Positions 7,422-16,956 of a DNA stretch of 64,000 nucleotides are shown here, piece after piece. The first letter of the stretch is position 1. Every line of letters begins with the position of its first letter. The notes beneath the pieces are model-generated. The model did no database searches. It was not told the DNA's origin and saw only the letters and a list, made by a program, of their open reading frames with translations. The stretch is from a bacterium (GTDB lineage Bacteria; Bacillota; Bacilli; Lactobacillales; Streptococcaceae). A program made the position numbers and the translations under genes. Location of the stretch: positions 248,001-312,000 of the forward strand of contig CAJNCI010000002.1 of NCBI GenBank assembly GCA_905221215.1. The letters run 5' to 3'.

Positions 7422-9023
7422 TCACCCTTCAAACTCTTTCAAAAACTTTTTAAGTTCAGCATCGGCTTCTGATGTGGTTCCGTGGAGTTGGTTCAGCATC
7501 TCGAGCAGGGAAGCGGTTTGGGTTTGGATTGCTTGATTTGTCGTGTTAATCTTGCTGACGATATCTGTCAGTGGTTCGACTTCTTCTTCCTCAAAGGTAT
7601 CTACGTAGCGAGGGATATTGAGGTTATAGTCATTTTCGACGATTTCTTCATAGCTTGCTAGATGGGCAAACTTATCAATCTCTTCACGAGACTTGTAGGC
7701 CTCTAGAATCTTCTCGATATGAGCATCCGTCATGATATTCTGATTTTTCCCCTTATCAAACTCCTTAGAAGCATCGATAAAGTAGACATCACGGTTGGTA
7801 CGATTCTTTTTGAGAATGATAACCGTGGTCGGAATGCTGGTGTTAAAGAAGATATTGGCTGGTAGACCGATAACTGTATCAATGGCACCTTCTTCTAATA
7901 AGGCCTTGCGAATGGTTCCTTCCGCATTTCCACGGAAAAGAACACCGTGGGGAAGAACGATAGCCATAACACCATTATCCTGCTTGAGATGGTAGTAACC
8001 ATGCAATAGGAAGGCAAAGTCAGCTTTGGACTGGGGTGCCAGTTTCCCAAAAGGAGAGAAACGAGGATCCGCCATAAAGCCAGAGCTAGCAGACCACTTG
8101 GCAGAGTAGGGTGGGTTCATGAGAACACCGTCAAAGTTGGTTGGCTCTTGAGTTGGCCAGTCTTCATCCAAGGTATCAGCATTGTGGAGAAATTGATTCT
8201 CAACCGGAACACCGTGTAGAATCATGTTCATCCGAGCTAAGTTATAGGTCGAAGTATTGAGCTCCTGACCAAAATAGACCACTGTCTGCGGTTTGTGAGA
8301 GTATTTCTTGGCATTGAGCAAGAGAGAGCCAGAACCCATAGTCGCGTCATAGATGGTAAAGCCTAGCTGGTCCTCACGACCCAAGAAAGCAATCTGAGTC
8401 ATAAGTTTGGCAACAGGCTGCGGCGTATAGAACTCACCAGCCTTCTTTCCCGAGTCAGTCGCAAACTGACCAATCAGATACTCATAGGCATCTCCCAGCA
8501 TATCACCAGCATGACCAGCCACATCTAGCACAGCCAACTCCTTCATGACTGCCGCCACCGTTTGGTTTTGCTTTTGCGGAGTCGCCCCTAGCTTTTTGGA
8601 ATAGAGGTCAATATCTTCAAAGAGGTTTTCATAGAGTTCATCACTCTGCTCAATATCTCGAAAACCCTGAGCCAAATCTTCCAACTGGAAAGTCCCCTCA
8701 TTGACACGTGCTACTAGAGCCGTAAATGTCAACTCAGGCTTGATACTATAGTTGAGTTCGTCCTTCATAACTGCAAGAAGATCCTCGTGGGTATCCGCAT
8801 CCTCATAGTAATTGCGATAGACCTCAAGGGCAGCCTCTAGACTCTCACTCCCCTTCTCCATAGTCTCCGCCACGAAAAAGAGCATCTTATCTGACAGGTA
8901 CTTATAAAAGACCATGCCCAAGAGATAGGACTTATAGTCATTAGCATCCATCTTAGAGCGGAGAACATCCGCTGAGTTCCACAGGGCTTGGTAAAGCGAC
9001 TGGGAAGTTTGTGTTGTTTCCAT
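7422..9023 (-). CDS. hsdM: Type I restriction-modification methyltransferase HsdM
   Basis: HsdM is the N6-adenine methyltransferase subunit; M2S methylates the bipartite site and R2M2S cuts unmodified DNA. At 533 aa it has the N-terminal HsdM_N helical domain, the AdoMet motif I DATMGSGSLLLNA (about residue 230) and catalytic motif IV NPPYS (about residue 304). Both motifs are intact. It is the last gene of the six-gene operon, an unusual position separated from hsdS by a small unknown gene. Confidence 0.93.
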   Translation of the reverse strand: METTQTSQSLYQALWNSADVLRSKMDANDYKSYLLGMVFYKYLSDKMLFFVAETMEKGSESLEAALEVYRNYYEDADTHEDLLAVMKDELNYSIKPELTFTALVARVNEGTFQLEDLAQGFRDIEQSDELYENLFEDIDLYSKKLGATPQKQNQTVAAVMKELAVLDVAGHAGDMLGDAYEYLIGQFATDSGKKAGEFYTPQPVAKLMTQIAFLGREDQLGFTIYDATMGSGSLLLNAKKYSHKPQTVVYFGQELNTSTYNLARMNMILHGVPVENQFLHNADTLDEDWPTQEPTNFDGVLMNPPYSAKWSASSGFMADPRFSPFGKLAPQSKADFAFLLHGYYHLKQDNGVMAIVLPHGVLFRGNAEGTIRKALLEEGAIDTVIGLPANIFFNTSIPTTVIILKKNRTNRDVYFIDASKEFDKGKNQNIMTDAHIEKILEAYKSREEIDKFAHLASYEEIVENDYNLNIPRYVDTFEEEEVEPLTDIVSKINTTNQAIQTQTASLLEMLNQLHGTTSEADAELKKFLKEFEG

Positions 9024-9060
9024 AATGTTTCTTTCTAAGTTTTTTCCAAGGAGATTGATG

Positions 9061-9654
9061 TTAGTTTATAGCTCTCCAATCATCATCGGTCTTGTTCTTG
9101 GATATAATCCATGGTTCACTAATCTCAAAAATTTTAAACTCATGGTATTTATCTTTAGAATCAAAATATGATATTCTAACCTCATCAAAATCACTATTAA
9201 ATTCTTTTTGAGAAATAGCAAAATATAGGTCAAATCTTTTTATTTCATAAGCATCAATTAGAAATGAATACGCTCCATTCTCACCATAAAAGAATTTCTC
9301 ATTTGCTTTTTCAGAAAAAGTAACTTGTCTCATCTTTCTAACCTGTTCGCCTCTATTGTACAGAACAAGATTCATATTTCTAATAATTTGCTTTCTAGAC
9401 TTTGTATTATGAAGCTCAATTGACAAAGGAACTCCAAAGACCATTCCATTTACTGAATTATCAAATCCCCAAACTCTGCTTATTAGTTTATGGGAAGTCG
9501 ACTTAATATAAATCTTAACTTTTCCTCTATTGGATAAACTAGTTGAAACGATTACTTGTAACAGAAATCCTATAAAAGAACCTATGAGCGAAAATAAAGC
9601 AGAATAAACTAACAAAGTAAACTCAAAGTGCTGAAATAAATCATTCAAATTCAT
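9061..9654 (-). CDS. Unknown membrane-anchored protein inside the hsd operon
   Basis: I do not recognise this 197 aa protein. It has one long hydrophobic segment near the N-terminus (about residues 13-37, LVYSALFSLIGSFIGFLLQV), then a polar, strand-rich region with alternating hydrophobics and no Cys. The layout is an inner-membrane anchor with a cytosolic or outside beta-type domain. The AAGGAGG site is very close to the ATG. It sits 7 bp after hsdS and 37 bp before hsdM. It is visibly more AT-rich than hsdM, which suggests separate acquisition. A defence-accessory role is inferred from location only. Confidence 0.6.
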   Translation of the reverse strand: MNLNDLFQHFEFTLLVYSALFSLIGSFIGFLLQVIVSTSLSNRGKVKIYIKSTSHKLISRVWGFDNSVNGMVFGVPLSIELHNTKSRKQIIRNMNLVLYNRGEQVRKMRQVTFSEKANEKFFYGENGAYSFLIDAYEIKRFDLYFAISQKEFNSDFDEVRISYFDSKDKYHEFKIFEISEPWIISKNKTDDDWRAIN

Positions 9655-9661
9655 TTCCTCC

Positions 9662-10903
9662 TTAAATAAACATATCTTGCAAGAGCTTCTTTTTGAGTGT
9701 TTCCAATTGAGAAATTTTTTCTTGGTGAGAGTTGATGAGATTATCTAGGTTTGAAAAATATGAGCCTATGGCTTGTTGTTCTTCAATACCTGGAATATTT
9801 AATTCCAAGCTAGAAATTATCATTTTATTTAAACCACCACGTGTTCCATCACCTGATGAAATTAAACGTAGCTCATCATATCGTCTTCCTAAATCTGTAT
9901 ATAAGAATAAAAAATCAATACTGTTATTTGTTTCAATCGCTGCAATTGATTGATTTGTGGTTAGTGGTATCTTATTAATTGCTACTCTACCTCTAGTTTG
10001 CCCCTGACCTGCTAAAGCAATTAAAACTGAATTCTGCTTAACCCATTTTGCACTAGAATTTTCTAGTCCAATGCAAGATATCATTTCTTCAGTTTCATTT
10101 AAAATCTTCTTATTAATTTCTCCTGAGGACATCCACGGAATCTCTTTTGGATTCCAAAATTCCTTTACACCAGTTCTAGGTGTTCCACCAGTTATAATTC
10201 TACAATTGTCTCCTAATTTAACAATTTCCCACTCACCTTCAAATCCATCCAGACGAATCTCAGGAACTCTCTGTCCAGCTTTTGGAAACATCTTGGAGAG
10301 CATGGTCGCCTTGAGAGATTGGTAGTTGGTGAGATTGTCTTTATAGCTTGCAAGAAGGTCGTCGAGGGTGCGGAAGAGGGAGCCGATGACGGATTGTTCT
10401 TCAAATGTAGGGAAATCCATCTTAAAGTTTTTCATCTCTGAAGCTAAAATATGCTTAATAGTATTACCAGTAGAAATTAAATCAAGCTCCTTTCTCTTAC
10501 CGTTAGATTGAAATTGATAATTTAAGAAATGCGGATTTACTTCTTTTTTATAATCAGTAAAAACTATCAGAGCATGAGCAGCAGTATTATTTAATTCTTC
10601 TGGAATAACAGCTGTGTGACCTACATGTCCAGATTGTACCATTACAATATCATTTGTTTTCAACCACTTATCTCTTTGTTTTTCATAAAATTCATCATTA
10701 ATAAAAATTTGAGAATTATAATTAATTTTACCATTTTTAACGTTATTAGATTCTAGATAAAAATGACCCTTTTCAACATAGTAAGGAGTTGCTGTCCCTA
10801 CATAAGCATTTCTAATAGTCCTGAAGATATTTTTTAATCTATCGCATTCCCATAGTTCTTTATAATTGTGAAATCTAATCACAGGATTATTTTTTTTATC
10901 CAA
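9662..10903 (-). CDS. hsdS: Type I restriction-modification specificity subunit HsdS
   Basis: HsdS recognises the two half-sites of the type I target. At 413 aa it has two target-recognition domains (about residues 15-165 and 225-375). Each is followed by a conserved helical spacer: LFRTLDDLLASYKDNLTNYQ in the centre and SYFSNLDNLINSHQEKISQL at the end. The start is TTG (10901-10903) with GGGAG 6 nt upstream. The stop of the preceding gene is 12 bp away. No inverted-repeat partner hsdS or recombinase was seen nearby, so the phase-variable shuffling known in other pneumococcal type I loci is not indicated here. Confidence 0.92.
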   Translation of the reverse strand: MDKKNNPVIRFHNYKELWECDRLKNIFRTIRNAYVGTATPYYVEKGHFYLESNNVKNGKINYNSQIFINDEFYEKQRDKWLKTNDIVMVQSGHVGHTAVIPEELNNTAAHALIVFTDYKKEVNPHFLNYQFQSNGKRKELDLISTGNTIKHILASEMKNFKMDFPTFEEQSVIGSLFRTLDDLLASYKDNLTNYQSLKATMLSKMFPKAGQRVPEIRLDGFEGEWEIVKLGDNCRIITGGTPRTGVKEFWNPKEIPWMSSGEINKKILNETEEMISCIGLENSSAKWVKQNSVLIALAGQGQTRGRVAINKIPLTTNQSIAAIETNNSIDFLFLYTDLGRRYDELRLISSGDGTRGGLNKMIISSLELNIPGIEEQQAIGSYFSNLDNLINSHQEKISQLETLKKKLLQDMFI

Positions 10904-10914
10904 TAATTACTCCC

Positions 10915-12183
10915 TTACTTTCTTGAACTTTTTGTTTTATTTCTTTTGTTATAGATTTTATATGATAGTACAAAAGATAATGTTATGAGTCCAGTATAAA
11001 TTATAAAATTTAAATAAAATGTAAATATTTTAAAAACTAATATTAAGACAACCCAAAAAATAAACAGAATGTATCTAATATCAAGACGAGGTAATTCAAT
11101 CTTTTCTTCAAAATCGCCGTCAGTAAACATAAGACTAGTTATATAGAACGATTTCAATTTATTATATTCAGCTCGATTTTTTCGCATCTCTAAAACATAA
11201 ATAATTAAAATAAAAATTAGTGCACCAATTAACATCAGTAATAGTAATTTAGTCTTTTGACTATCAGAACCTATTAATCTTAAAAAAACATCTTCTCCTT
11301 TATAGTCCTTTATTTTATCAAAAATTAGTAATGCTAAAGCAGAGAACCAACCCATCAGCTTAATATGTAAAGATTGATAAATATCATTTTCTCGTTCTAC
11401 AATTTTTAAAAAGTCATCTTTTAATAGAGCAACTTCATTGAAATATCTATCTACATTAGAATCAATTATTCTTTGAAAAATACTTTTTACTGAATTTAAC
11501 AAACTATTTTCTATAATAAATGATTTATTTTTTAATAAAATTGATCTTACAATACTCAGCTTTTGTATATAGTTATCACCATCGTCGACAATCCAATAAT
11601 ATAATTCTTCTAAAAATTCAAGTTGTTTATCTGGAATACTATCTCCAAAACAATAATCATTTGTTATCTCATTATTATCTATAACTAGTTTAAACTTGAA
11701 TAAATCATTTTCATAGTTGGTAAAATTGCTGAATAATGACATCAAACAAATATATTTCGACTTTCTCACTTTAGAGATTTTACAATTAGAATCAAAAATT
11801 GATATCGGAATATTATATAAAAGCTTATTATCAGCATTTATGTTAATGTTGTTGTCACTCAACATTTTCTCTATTTTTATTATTTCAACAGAAAAATTTT
11901 TCTTTTCTTCAATCCAAGTATTTTCACTATTCTTAGTAATAATTCTAATATCTTTTGAAAAATCTTTCTTTTGAAAAAATCTAACAGTACCCTCGAAAAA
12001 TATTTGATTATCTATGTAATCTTCTAGATTGAATATAACTGATTGTAACCCCAAAGTCCGAACAGTATAAATATCTCTATCCAAATCATTCTTAACAATT
12101 CCAAAAGCTTCTAAATTTTGTATTAGTAAACTATTACTGGGGGTATTTTCTATTTCATAAGAAAGTTTATTCCAATTTGGCAT
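10915..12183 (-). CDS. Unknown membrane protein with large soluble N-terminus, in hsd operon
   Basis: I do not recognise this 422 aa protein. The first 270 residues are soluble, charged and mixed alpha/beta. The C-terminal part has four likely membrane helices (about 274-290, 312-335, 369-387 and 388-407), with a charged loop between the second and third pairs. A GTG three codons upstream is open, but ATG 12181-12183 has AGGTG 6 nt before it and the upstream gene's TAA ends one base earlier, so the ATG is preferred. The gene is very AT-rich (asparagine, isoleucine and lysine dominate). Coupling to the 320 aa gene suggests that the two work as a pair. Confidence 0.6.
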   Translation of the reverse strand: MPNWNKLSYEIENTPSNSLLIQNLEAFGIVKNDLDRDIYTVRTLGLQSVIFNLEDYIDNQIFFEGTVRFFQKKDFSKDIRIITKNSENTWIEEKKNFSVEIIKIEKMLSDNNININADNKLLYNIPISIFDSNCKISKVRKSKYICLMSLFSNFTNYENDLFKFKLVIDNNEITNDYCFGDSIPDKQLEFLEELYYWIVDDGDNYIQKLSIVRSILLKNKSFIIENSLLNSVKSIFQRIIDSNVDRYFNEVALLKDDFLKIVERENDIYQSLHIKLMGWFSALALLIFDKIKDYKGEDVFLRLIGSDSQKTKLLLLMLIGALIFILIIYVLEMRKNRAEYNKLKSFYITSLMFTDGDFEEKIELPRLDIRYILFIFWVVLILVFKIFTFYLNFIIYTGLITLSFVLSYKIYNKRNKTKSSRK

Positions 12184-12184
12184 G

Positions 12185-13147
12185 TTATTCACCTAGTTTT
12201 TGTCTAATTTCTTCAAGACACTCTCTATCAACTACTAGTCTAATCTCATCACCTACCAGTGAAACTCCTCCATCCAAAATAAGTTTCTCGAAATTATCTG
12301 TCTTAATTACAGTTTCTTTAGAGATTCTAATCTCACTTTTAAAATGGTCTTTTAATACTCTTTCATCAATTTCAAAACTGTAATCCAACTTACTGGATTC
12401 ATTTGAGTAAAATTGCAATTCAAAATTTACTACATGAGTAGAAATATCTATTAATCCACTTTCATTTAAAGAATCAACAAGCCCACTCTTATCAAATATA
12501 TTGCTGTTAAATATATATTTTTTTGACTCTCTAATAATATCATCAATATTTTCAAGTCTTACTATTTCCTCAGAGAATAATTCCTTTGACTCAATCAATT
12601 CTAACAAATCATATGTATTAATCTTTTTGTTTCTTACTTCTTGTAACCCTAAGAAACTATCAAGCCAATAATTTGCAATTTTCCTACTCTTATCTATGAC
12701 CGCTATATTTGTCAGTTCATCTGACAAAATACAAACCTTATAATAATTTTTATCAGTCCCTAATTGCCCCTGTACTTCAAAAGTATCTTTATTCGCAACT
12801 GATGTTTTTTCTAATTTTAATAATATTAATTCTGAATCAGTCTCTCTAATAAAGAGATATCCTTCTCGCAAACTTGCTTTTCTTCTCCCATTACTTTCAC
12901 TGCATTCAGCAGACAATAATTTATCAGCAAAATTTTGAATTTCAAAATTTTCCTTGTCATTATGATAGGCTCTTAAAATACTATTCTCATCCTTTATTTC
13001 AGCAGCAATAGTACTATGAGATTGAGTCCCCTCGCCACCGCCCAGAATGTTATTGAAAATAGTTGCGATATTAAATATCTTTTCATCATTTAATTCAATT
13101 TCCGTAATAGTATCAGTAATATCATAGACTGCGATTCTTTTTTTCAT
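12185..13147 (-). CDS. Unknown cytosolic protein, partner of the 422 aa membrane protein
   Basis: A 320 aa soluble protein without signal peptide or membrane segment, following AAGGAGG. I do not firmly recognise it. Residues 93-180 (GYLFIRETDSELILLKLEKT, then ...CILSDELTNIAVIDK... and ANYWLDSFLGL) recall the core layout of NdpA-type nucleoid-associated proteins: a strand pair, then a short motif, then a helix ending in FLG. A remote relation to DNA-associated KwaB-type partners is also conceivable. Both are impressions. It lies 11 bp after hsdR and its stop codon abuts the next start, so it is cotranscribed. It is far more AT-rich than hsdR. Confidence 0.55.
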   Translation of the reverse strand: MKKRIAVYDITDTITEIELNDEKIFNIATIFNNILGGGEGTQSHSTIAAEIKDENSILRAYHNDKENFEIQNFADKLLSAECSESNGRRKASLREGYLFIRETDSELILLKLEKTSVANKDTFEVQGQLGTDKNYYKVCILSDELTNIAVIDKSRKIANYWLDSFLGLQEVRNKKINTYDLLELIESKELFSEEIVRLENIDDIIRESKKYIFNSNIFDKSGLVDSLNESGLIDISTHVVNFELQFYSNESSKLDYSFEIDERVLKDHFKSEIRISKETVIKTDNFEKLILDGGVSLVGDEIRLVVDRECLEEIRQKLGE

Positions 13148-13158
13148 TTTTCTCCTCC

Positions 13159-16149
13159 TTATCTCCCAACCCTCAATGGCTCAATGACTTCCTCTACCAG
13201 CTGGGTGTAGGCTTCCTTGATTTGTTTTTTATAGAGGAGAGGATTGAGGGCATCCGCCACCTCTAGCTTATAGTCCTGATAGCGCTGGCTCTTGGTCAGC
13301 TGGCTTTCTCCTAGTTGTTTTTTAGCTCCCTTACGGTAGTGTTCGACATAGTAACGGAGTTCATCCTCGCCGACATACCAGCGCTTACTAAAGACTTGGA
13401 TGTGTTGCTGGATGACCGCCTCGATCATCTGATCCAAGATATTTGCGATAGACTGACCACGATAGCTTTCCGGATGTTCTTGGACTTCTCTCCAAAGTTC
13501 AGTGATAATCTGAGCAAGATTTGGATTGGTCTTCTCAAGACTCTGAATATAGTTATCCACCGCTTCCCTATCTTGAGCGCTTAGGTTCTTTTCTTGACTT
13601 TGGCCTTGTTCAATCAGGCTTTGGATCAAGGTTAGGATATAGGCATAGTTGATTTCGTCCACTTGGATAGACTCCAGTTCATAGTGAATATCAAGTGGTT
13701 CACCATCGTCATCATCCTCTACTCGGCTTTTTAATTCTGCAAGGACATTTCGATAAAGGCCCAGATACCTTTCCAACTTTTCTCCATCAAGTCCCGTCTG
13801 ACTGTAAAGCTCTTCCTCATCATACTCTTTATACACTCGGATAGAGGCTAGGTATTTATCAAAGGATTGATAGGTTTTAGCCAGTTTCCTCAACTCAGGT
13901 GTAGAGACTTGCTCGAGATCTAGACCGTTCACATAGTCATCAGTGGCAAGATTTTTGAAATCACTACAACTCCTCAAAAAGTTTCTCTTCTCCTCTTCCC
14001 AGCTAGGAGCTAGGACCTCGTTTTCTCCACCATTCGAATAGAGTTTGAGGGCATTATCCACTGCTTCCTTAAAGGTTAGGGGCTTTTGGAAGGTAATGAT
14101 ATGCCCATAGGTCTTACTGCTGTCAAAAATACGATTGGTTCGGCTAAAGGCCTGAATCAAGTCCTGCGGTTGCATGGGCTTTCTATCGATAAAGAGAGTT
14201 GACAGACAAGGGGCATCAAATCCCGTTAAGAGACGATTAACGACGATGACTAAGTCCAACTGTTCCTTGCGATAGAGGTATTTGTCCTGCTTTCGAGCTA
14301 GACGGTTATTGACATCCGTATTAAAACCACGAAGATCCGCCATGGTAAAGTGGGTATCAAACTCTTGGTTATAGTCTTCTAAAACCTGCTTCATGTGGTC
14401 TTGGTTGGCTCTTGACTCTTCTTCATTTTCAGTAACCGAGTAGGTGATGGTCACCTTTGGAAAGTCTGGAAGGACCTGCTTGACCCTTTCCGATACCTTG
14501 ACACGTGTCTCCCCAGCCTTGACTCGTTTGAGGAGGTCATAGTAGGCTTGGGCTTGAGGGATTGACTTGACGGTCAGGATGGCATTGTAGGTCTTACCAA
14601 CTCCCTTTTGGAAGCCTAGCTGTTGACGGGATTTATTGATAATGGCATCCAAAACTTCCAGCATATGCTCCTCATTCTCATACACGGTATCTGGTATGTC
14701 ATTTTCAGACTTATCCGTGATGAGGGTATTGCGATAATCCACCTTAAATCCTAAAACAGCTCCGTCATGGATGGCTTCCTTGACTGTATACTCATGGAGA
14801 CGGTCTCCGTACTGTTGCTGGGTGGTTTGGGCTAGGTCACCGACCTGCCGGCGTTTATTTTCCTTAAAGATAGGTGTGCCTGTAAAACCGTACCAGAGAG
14901 ACTGTAGGAAAAAGGCCTTAATATCTTTTTGTGTTTGTGGCGTCACGGCACGGTGGCATTCATCCACGACAAAGGCCACTCGAAGACCCTTGATTTTGTC
15001 CGCATCTCTTTGGTAAAGACCTTGCTCAAACTTGCGCATCATGGTGGTGATTTTCTGTATGGTGGTCACCACGACACGCTTATCATTGCTTCCCAGTCGC
15101 TTGACCAAATCATGGGTATTATCCGTCTCATCAATATCAATGACATCATTGGTCGCATAAGAGAGAAAAGATGAAGTGGTTTGTTGGTCCAAGTCCCTGC
15201 GGTCAACGACAAAAATCGTCTTTTGGATGGATGGAATCTGGAGGAGATTCCGAGCTACCTTATAAGAAGTCAGGGTCTTACCTGAACCTGTCGTGTGCCA
15301 GACATATCCTGACGCTTGCTGGCGAGAAGCTTCTTGCACTGCTTCGATGGCATGGATCTGGTAGGGACGCAGGAGGATGAGAGCCTTCTTGCTATCATCA
15401 AGGACAGAATACTGCATGATCATCTGGTGGGCACGAGGGATGGAAAGGACTTCGTGGGCAAAACTGGTCAAGCTCGTTATGGGTTGGTTGTCTTTATCCA
15501 CCCACTTGGTTAGAAATTGCTTGTTGAGTTTATTTTCCCTAGCTGCAGCGATATAGCGTGTATCCACCTTATTGGTCACAACAAACATCTGTAAGCTAGA
15601 GTAGATGCCACGGAACTTGCCTTCCCTATCATACTTTTTGATTTGATGAAAGGCATCTAAAAAAGCTACTCGGGGACTCTTAAGCTCAATCTGAATCATG
15701 GGAAGGCCATTAATCAAGAGGGTCACATCTAGCCTGCGGTCTTGATCCTGAGGATTTATCTTGTCTCTCTCGACTTGGTTGACAACCTCATAACTGGACT
15801 TACCAGCTGCGATATTGTCTCGCCAAATGACAGATAAACGGATAGTCCCCAAACTAGCATCTTCTCTCTGAACCTCAACCTTGGCAATGCCATTTTCGCC
15901 GACCAACCACTTGGCAGCATCATAGTAGCTAACAAAGTTCAGTTGATTCTTTATCTGGCGTTTTTCCTGTTCTGTCAGGGGATAATCTGCCAATAGAGCC
16001 ACATTGTTCTGGGCTAGCTTTTCAAAGAAGTTTTCCCATAATTGCTCTTCTGTTTTGAGGTCTTCTCTGTATGTCCATTGACTTTCCCCAGTTACCAGTT
16101 GGCTGATCAGTTGTTTTTCTATCTCCAGTTCTGGTTTTACCTGTATCAT
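13159..16149 (-). CDS. hsdR: Type I restriction endonuclease HsdR
   Basis: HsdR is the translocating and cleaving subunit. At 996 aa it has an N-terminal PD-(D/E)xK nuclease region ([19 protein letters not shown], about residues 140-157; the catalytic Lys is in ELK). The SF2 motor has Walker A TTGSGKT (about residue 287), DECH box VVDECH (about residue 395) and motif III FTGTP. The helical C-terminus binds HsdM. It is full length with key residues intact. It is the first gene of the operon, after AAAGGAGAG. Base composition is close to core genes, unlike the unknown genes behind it. Confidence 0.93.
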   Translation of the reverse strand: MIQVKPELEIEKQLISQLVTGESQWTYREDLKTEEQLWENFFEKLAQNNVALLADYPLTEQEKRQIKNQLNFVSYYDAAKWLVGENGIAKVEVQREDASLGTIRLSVIWRDNIAAGKSSYEVVNQVERDKINPQDQDRRLDVTLLINGLPMIQIELKSPRVAFLDAFHQIKKYDREGKFRGIYSSLQMFVVTNKVDTRYIAAARENKLNKQFLTKWVDKDNQPITSLTSFAHEVLSIPRAHQMIMQYSVLDDSKKALILLRPYQIHAIEAVQEASRQQASGYVWHTTGSGKTLTSYKVARNLLQIPSIQKTIFVVDRRDLDQQTTSSFLSYATNDVIDIDETDNTHDLVKRLGSNDKRVVVTTIQKITTMMRKFEQGLYQRDADKIKGLRVAFVVDECHRAVTPQTQKDIKAFFLQSLWYGFTGTPIFKENKRRQVGDLAQTTQQQYGDRLHEYTVKEAIHDGAVLGFKVDYRNTLITDKSENDIPDTVYENEEHMLEVLDAIINKSRQQLGFQKGVGKTYNAILTVKSIPQAQAYYDLLKRVKAGETRVKVSERVKQVLPDFPKVTITYSVTENEEESRANQDHMKQVLEDYNQEFDTHFTMADLRGFNTDVNNRLARKQDKYLYRKEQLDLVIVVNRLLTGFDAPCLSTLFIDRKPMQPQDLIQAFSRTNRIFDSSKTYGHIITFQKPLTFKEAVDNALKLYSNGGENEVLAPSWEEEKRNFLRSCSDFKNLATDDYVNGLDLEQVSTPELRKLAKTYQSFDKYLASIRVYKEYDEEELYSQTGLDGEKLERYLGLYRNVLAELKSRVEDDDDGEPLDIHYELESIQVDEINYAYILTLIQSLIEQGQSQEKNLSAQDREAVDNYIQSLEKTNPNLAQIITELWREVQEHPESYRGQSIANILDQMIEAVIQQHIQVFSKRWYVGEDELRYYVEHYRKGAKKQLGESQLTKSQRYQDYKLEVADALNPLLYKKQIKEAYTQLVEEVIEPLRVGR

Positions 16150-16181
16150 ACTCTCTCCTTTGCTCCTTGTCCGCTTCCTTT

Positions 16182-16190
16182 ATTATAGCA
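16182..16190 (-). promoter_or_regulatory. Extended -10 promoter of the hsd operon
   Basis: Minus-strand TGCTATAAT, a full TGnTATAAT extended -10 about 32 bp before the hsdR start. No good -35 is visible, as is usual for this class. Confidence 0.65.
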
Positions 16191-16259
16191 TGTTTAGGCT
16201 CAAATTCCATCACTCTTCCCATTGCAAAAGCACTCATTCCCCCTTTCTCCTCCAAAATA

Positions 16260-16268
16260 TGGTATAGT
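16260..16268 (+). promoter_or_regulatory. Extended -10 promoter of the TVP38-like gene
   Basis: TGGTATAGT, an extended -10, lies 28 bp before the ATG. GAGGAG at 16286-16291 is the ribosome-binding site. Confidence 0.6.
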
Positions 16269-16296
16269 AGAAATATACTATCTATGAGGAGTTTAC

Positions 16297-16914
16297 ATGT
16301 CACAGGACAAACAAATGAAAGCTGTTTCTCCCCTTTTGCAGCAAGTTATCAATATCTCATCGATTGTCGGTGGAGTTGGAAGTTTGATTTTCTGTATTTG
16401 GGCTTATCAGGCTGGGGTTTTACAGTCCAAGGAAACCCTCTCTGCCTTTATCCAGCAGGCAGGCATCTGGGGGCCACCTCTCTTTATCTTTTTACAGATT
16501 TTACAGACGGTCGTCCCTATCATTCCAGGAGCCTTGACCTCGGTGGCTGGGGTCTTTATCTACGGTCACATCATCGGGACTATCTACAACTATATAGGCA
16601 TCGTGATTGGCTGTGCCATTATCTTTTATCTGGTGCGCCTCTATGGGGCTGCCTTTGTCCAGTCCGTCGTCAGCAAGCGCACCTATGACAAGTATATCGG
16701 TTGGTTGGATAAGGGCAATCGTTTTGACCGTTTCTTTATTTTGATGATGATTTGGCCCATTAGTCCAGCTGACTTTCTCTGTATGCTGGCTGCCCTGACC
16801 AAGATGAGTTTTAAGCGCTATATGATCATCATCATTCTGACCAAACCCTTTACCCTCGTAGTTTATACCTACGGTCTGACCTATATTATTGACTTTTTCT
16901 GGCAAATGCTTTGA
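16297..16914 (+). CDS. TVP38/TMEM64 (DedA-superfamily) membrane protein
   Basis: A 205 aa polytopic inner-membrane protein with about five hydrophobic segments. The re-entrant motif region is ILQTVVPIIPGALTSVAG (about residues 70-88), followed by IGTIYNYIGIVIG, both typical of the VTT/SNARE-associated family. Such proteins are thought to act in lipid scrambling or membrane homeostasis, but this member's substrate is unknown. It is a single-gene unit between divergent hsdR and convergent scrK. It marks the right border of the accessory block: from here on the order resembles the pneumococcal core. Confidence 0.85.
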   Translation: MSQDKQMKAVSPLLQQVINISSIVGGVGSLIFCIWAYQAGVLQSKETLSAFIQQAGIWGPPLFIFLQILQTVVPIIPGALTSVAGVFIYGHIIGTIYNYIGIVIGCAIIFYLVRLYGAAFVQSVVSKRTYDKYIGWLDKGNRFDRFFILMMIWPISPADFLCMLAALTKMSFKRYMIIIILTKPFTLVVYTYGLTYIIDFFWQML

Positions 16915-16921
16915 CATATAA

Positions 16922-16951
16922 AAAATCCGTTTGGTTTCCCAAGCGGATTTT
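16922..16951. terminator. Bidirectional terminator
   Basis: AAAATCCGTTTGG/CCAAGCGGATTTT, a 13 bp stem with one wobble pair and a 4 nt loop. A/T runs flank both sides. It serves the convergent TVP38-like gene and scrK. Confidence 0.85.
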
Positions 16952-16956
16952 GTAGT

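Noticed and set aside
9662..10903. Phase-variable hsdS by inversion
   Set aside because: No second hsdS fragment, inverted repeats or recombinase gene were seen in or near the operon.
16501..16917. 138-codon minus-strand frame opposite the TVP38-like gene
   Set aside because: Low-complexity shadow of a membrane protein gene, without RBS or homology.
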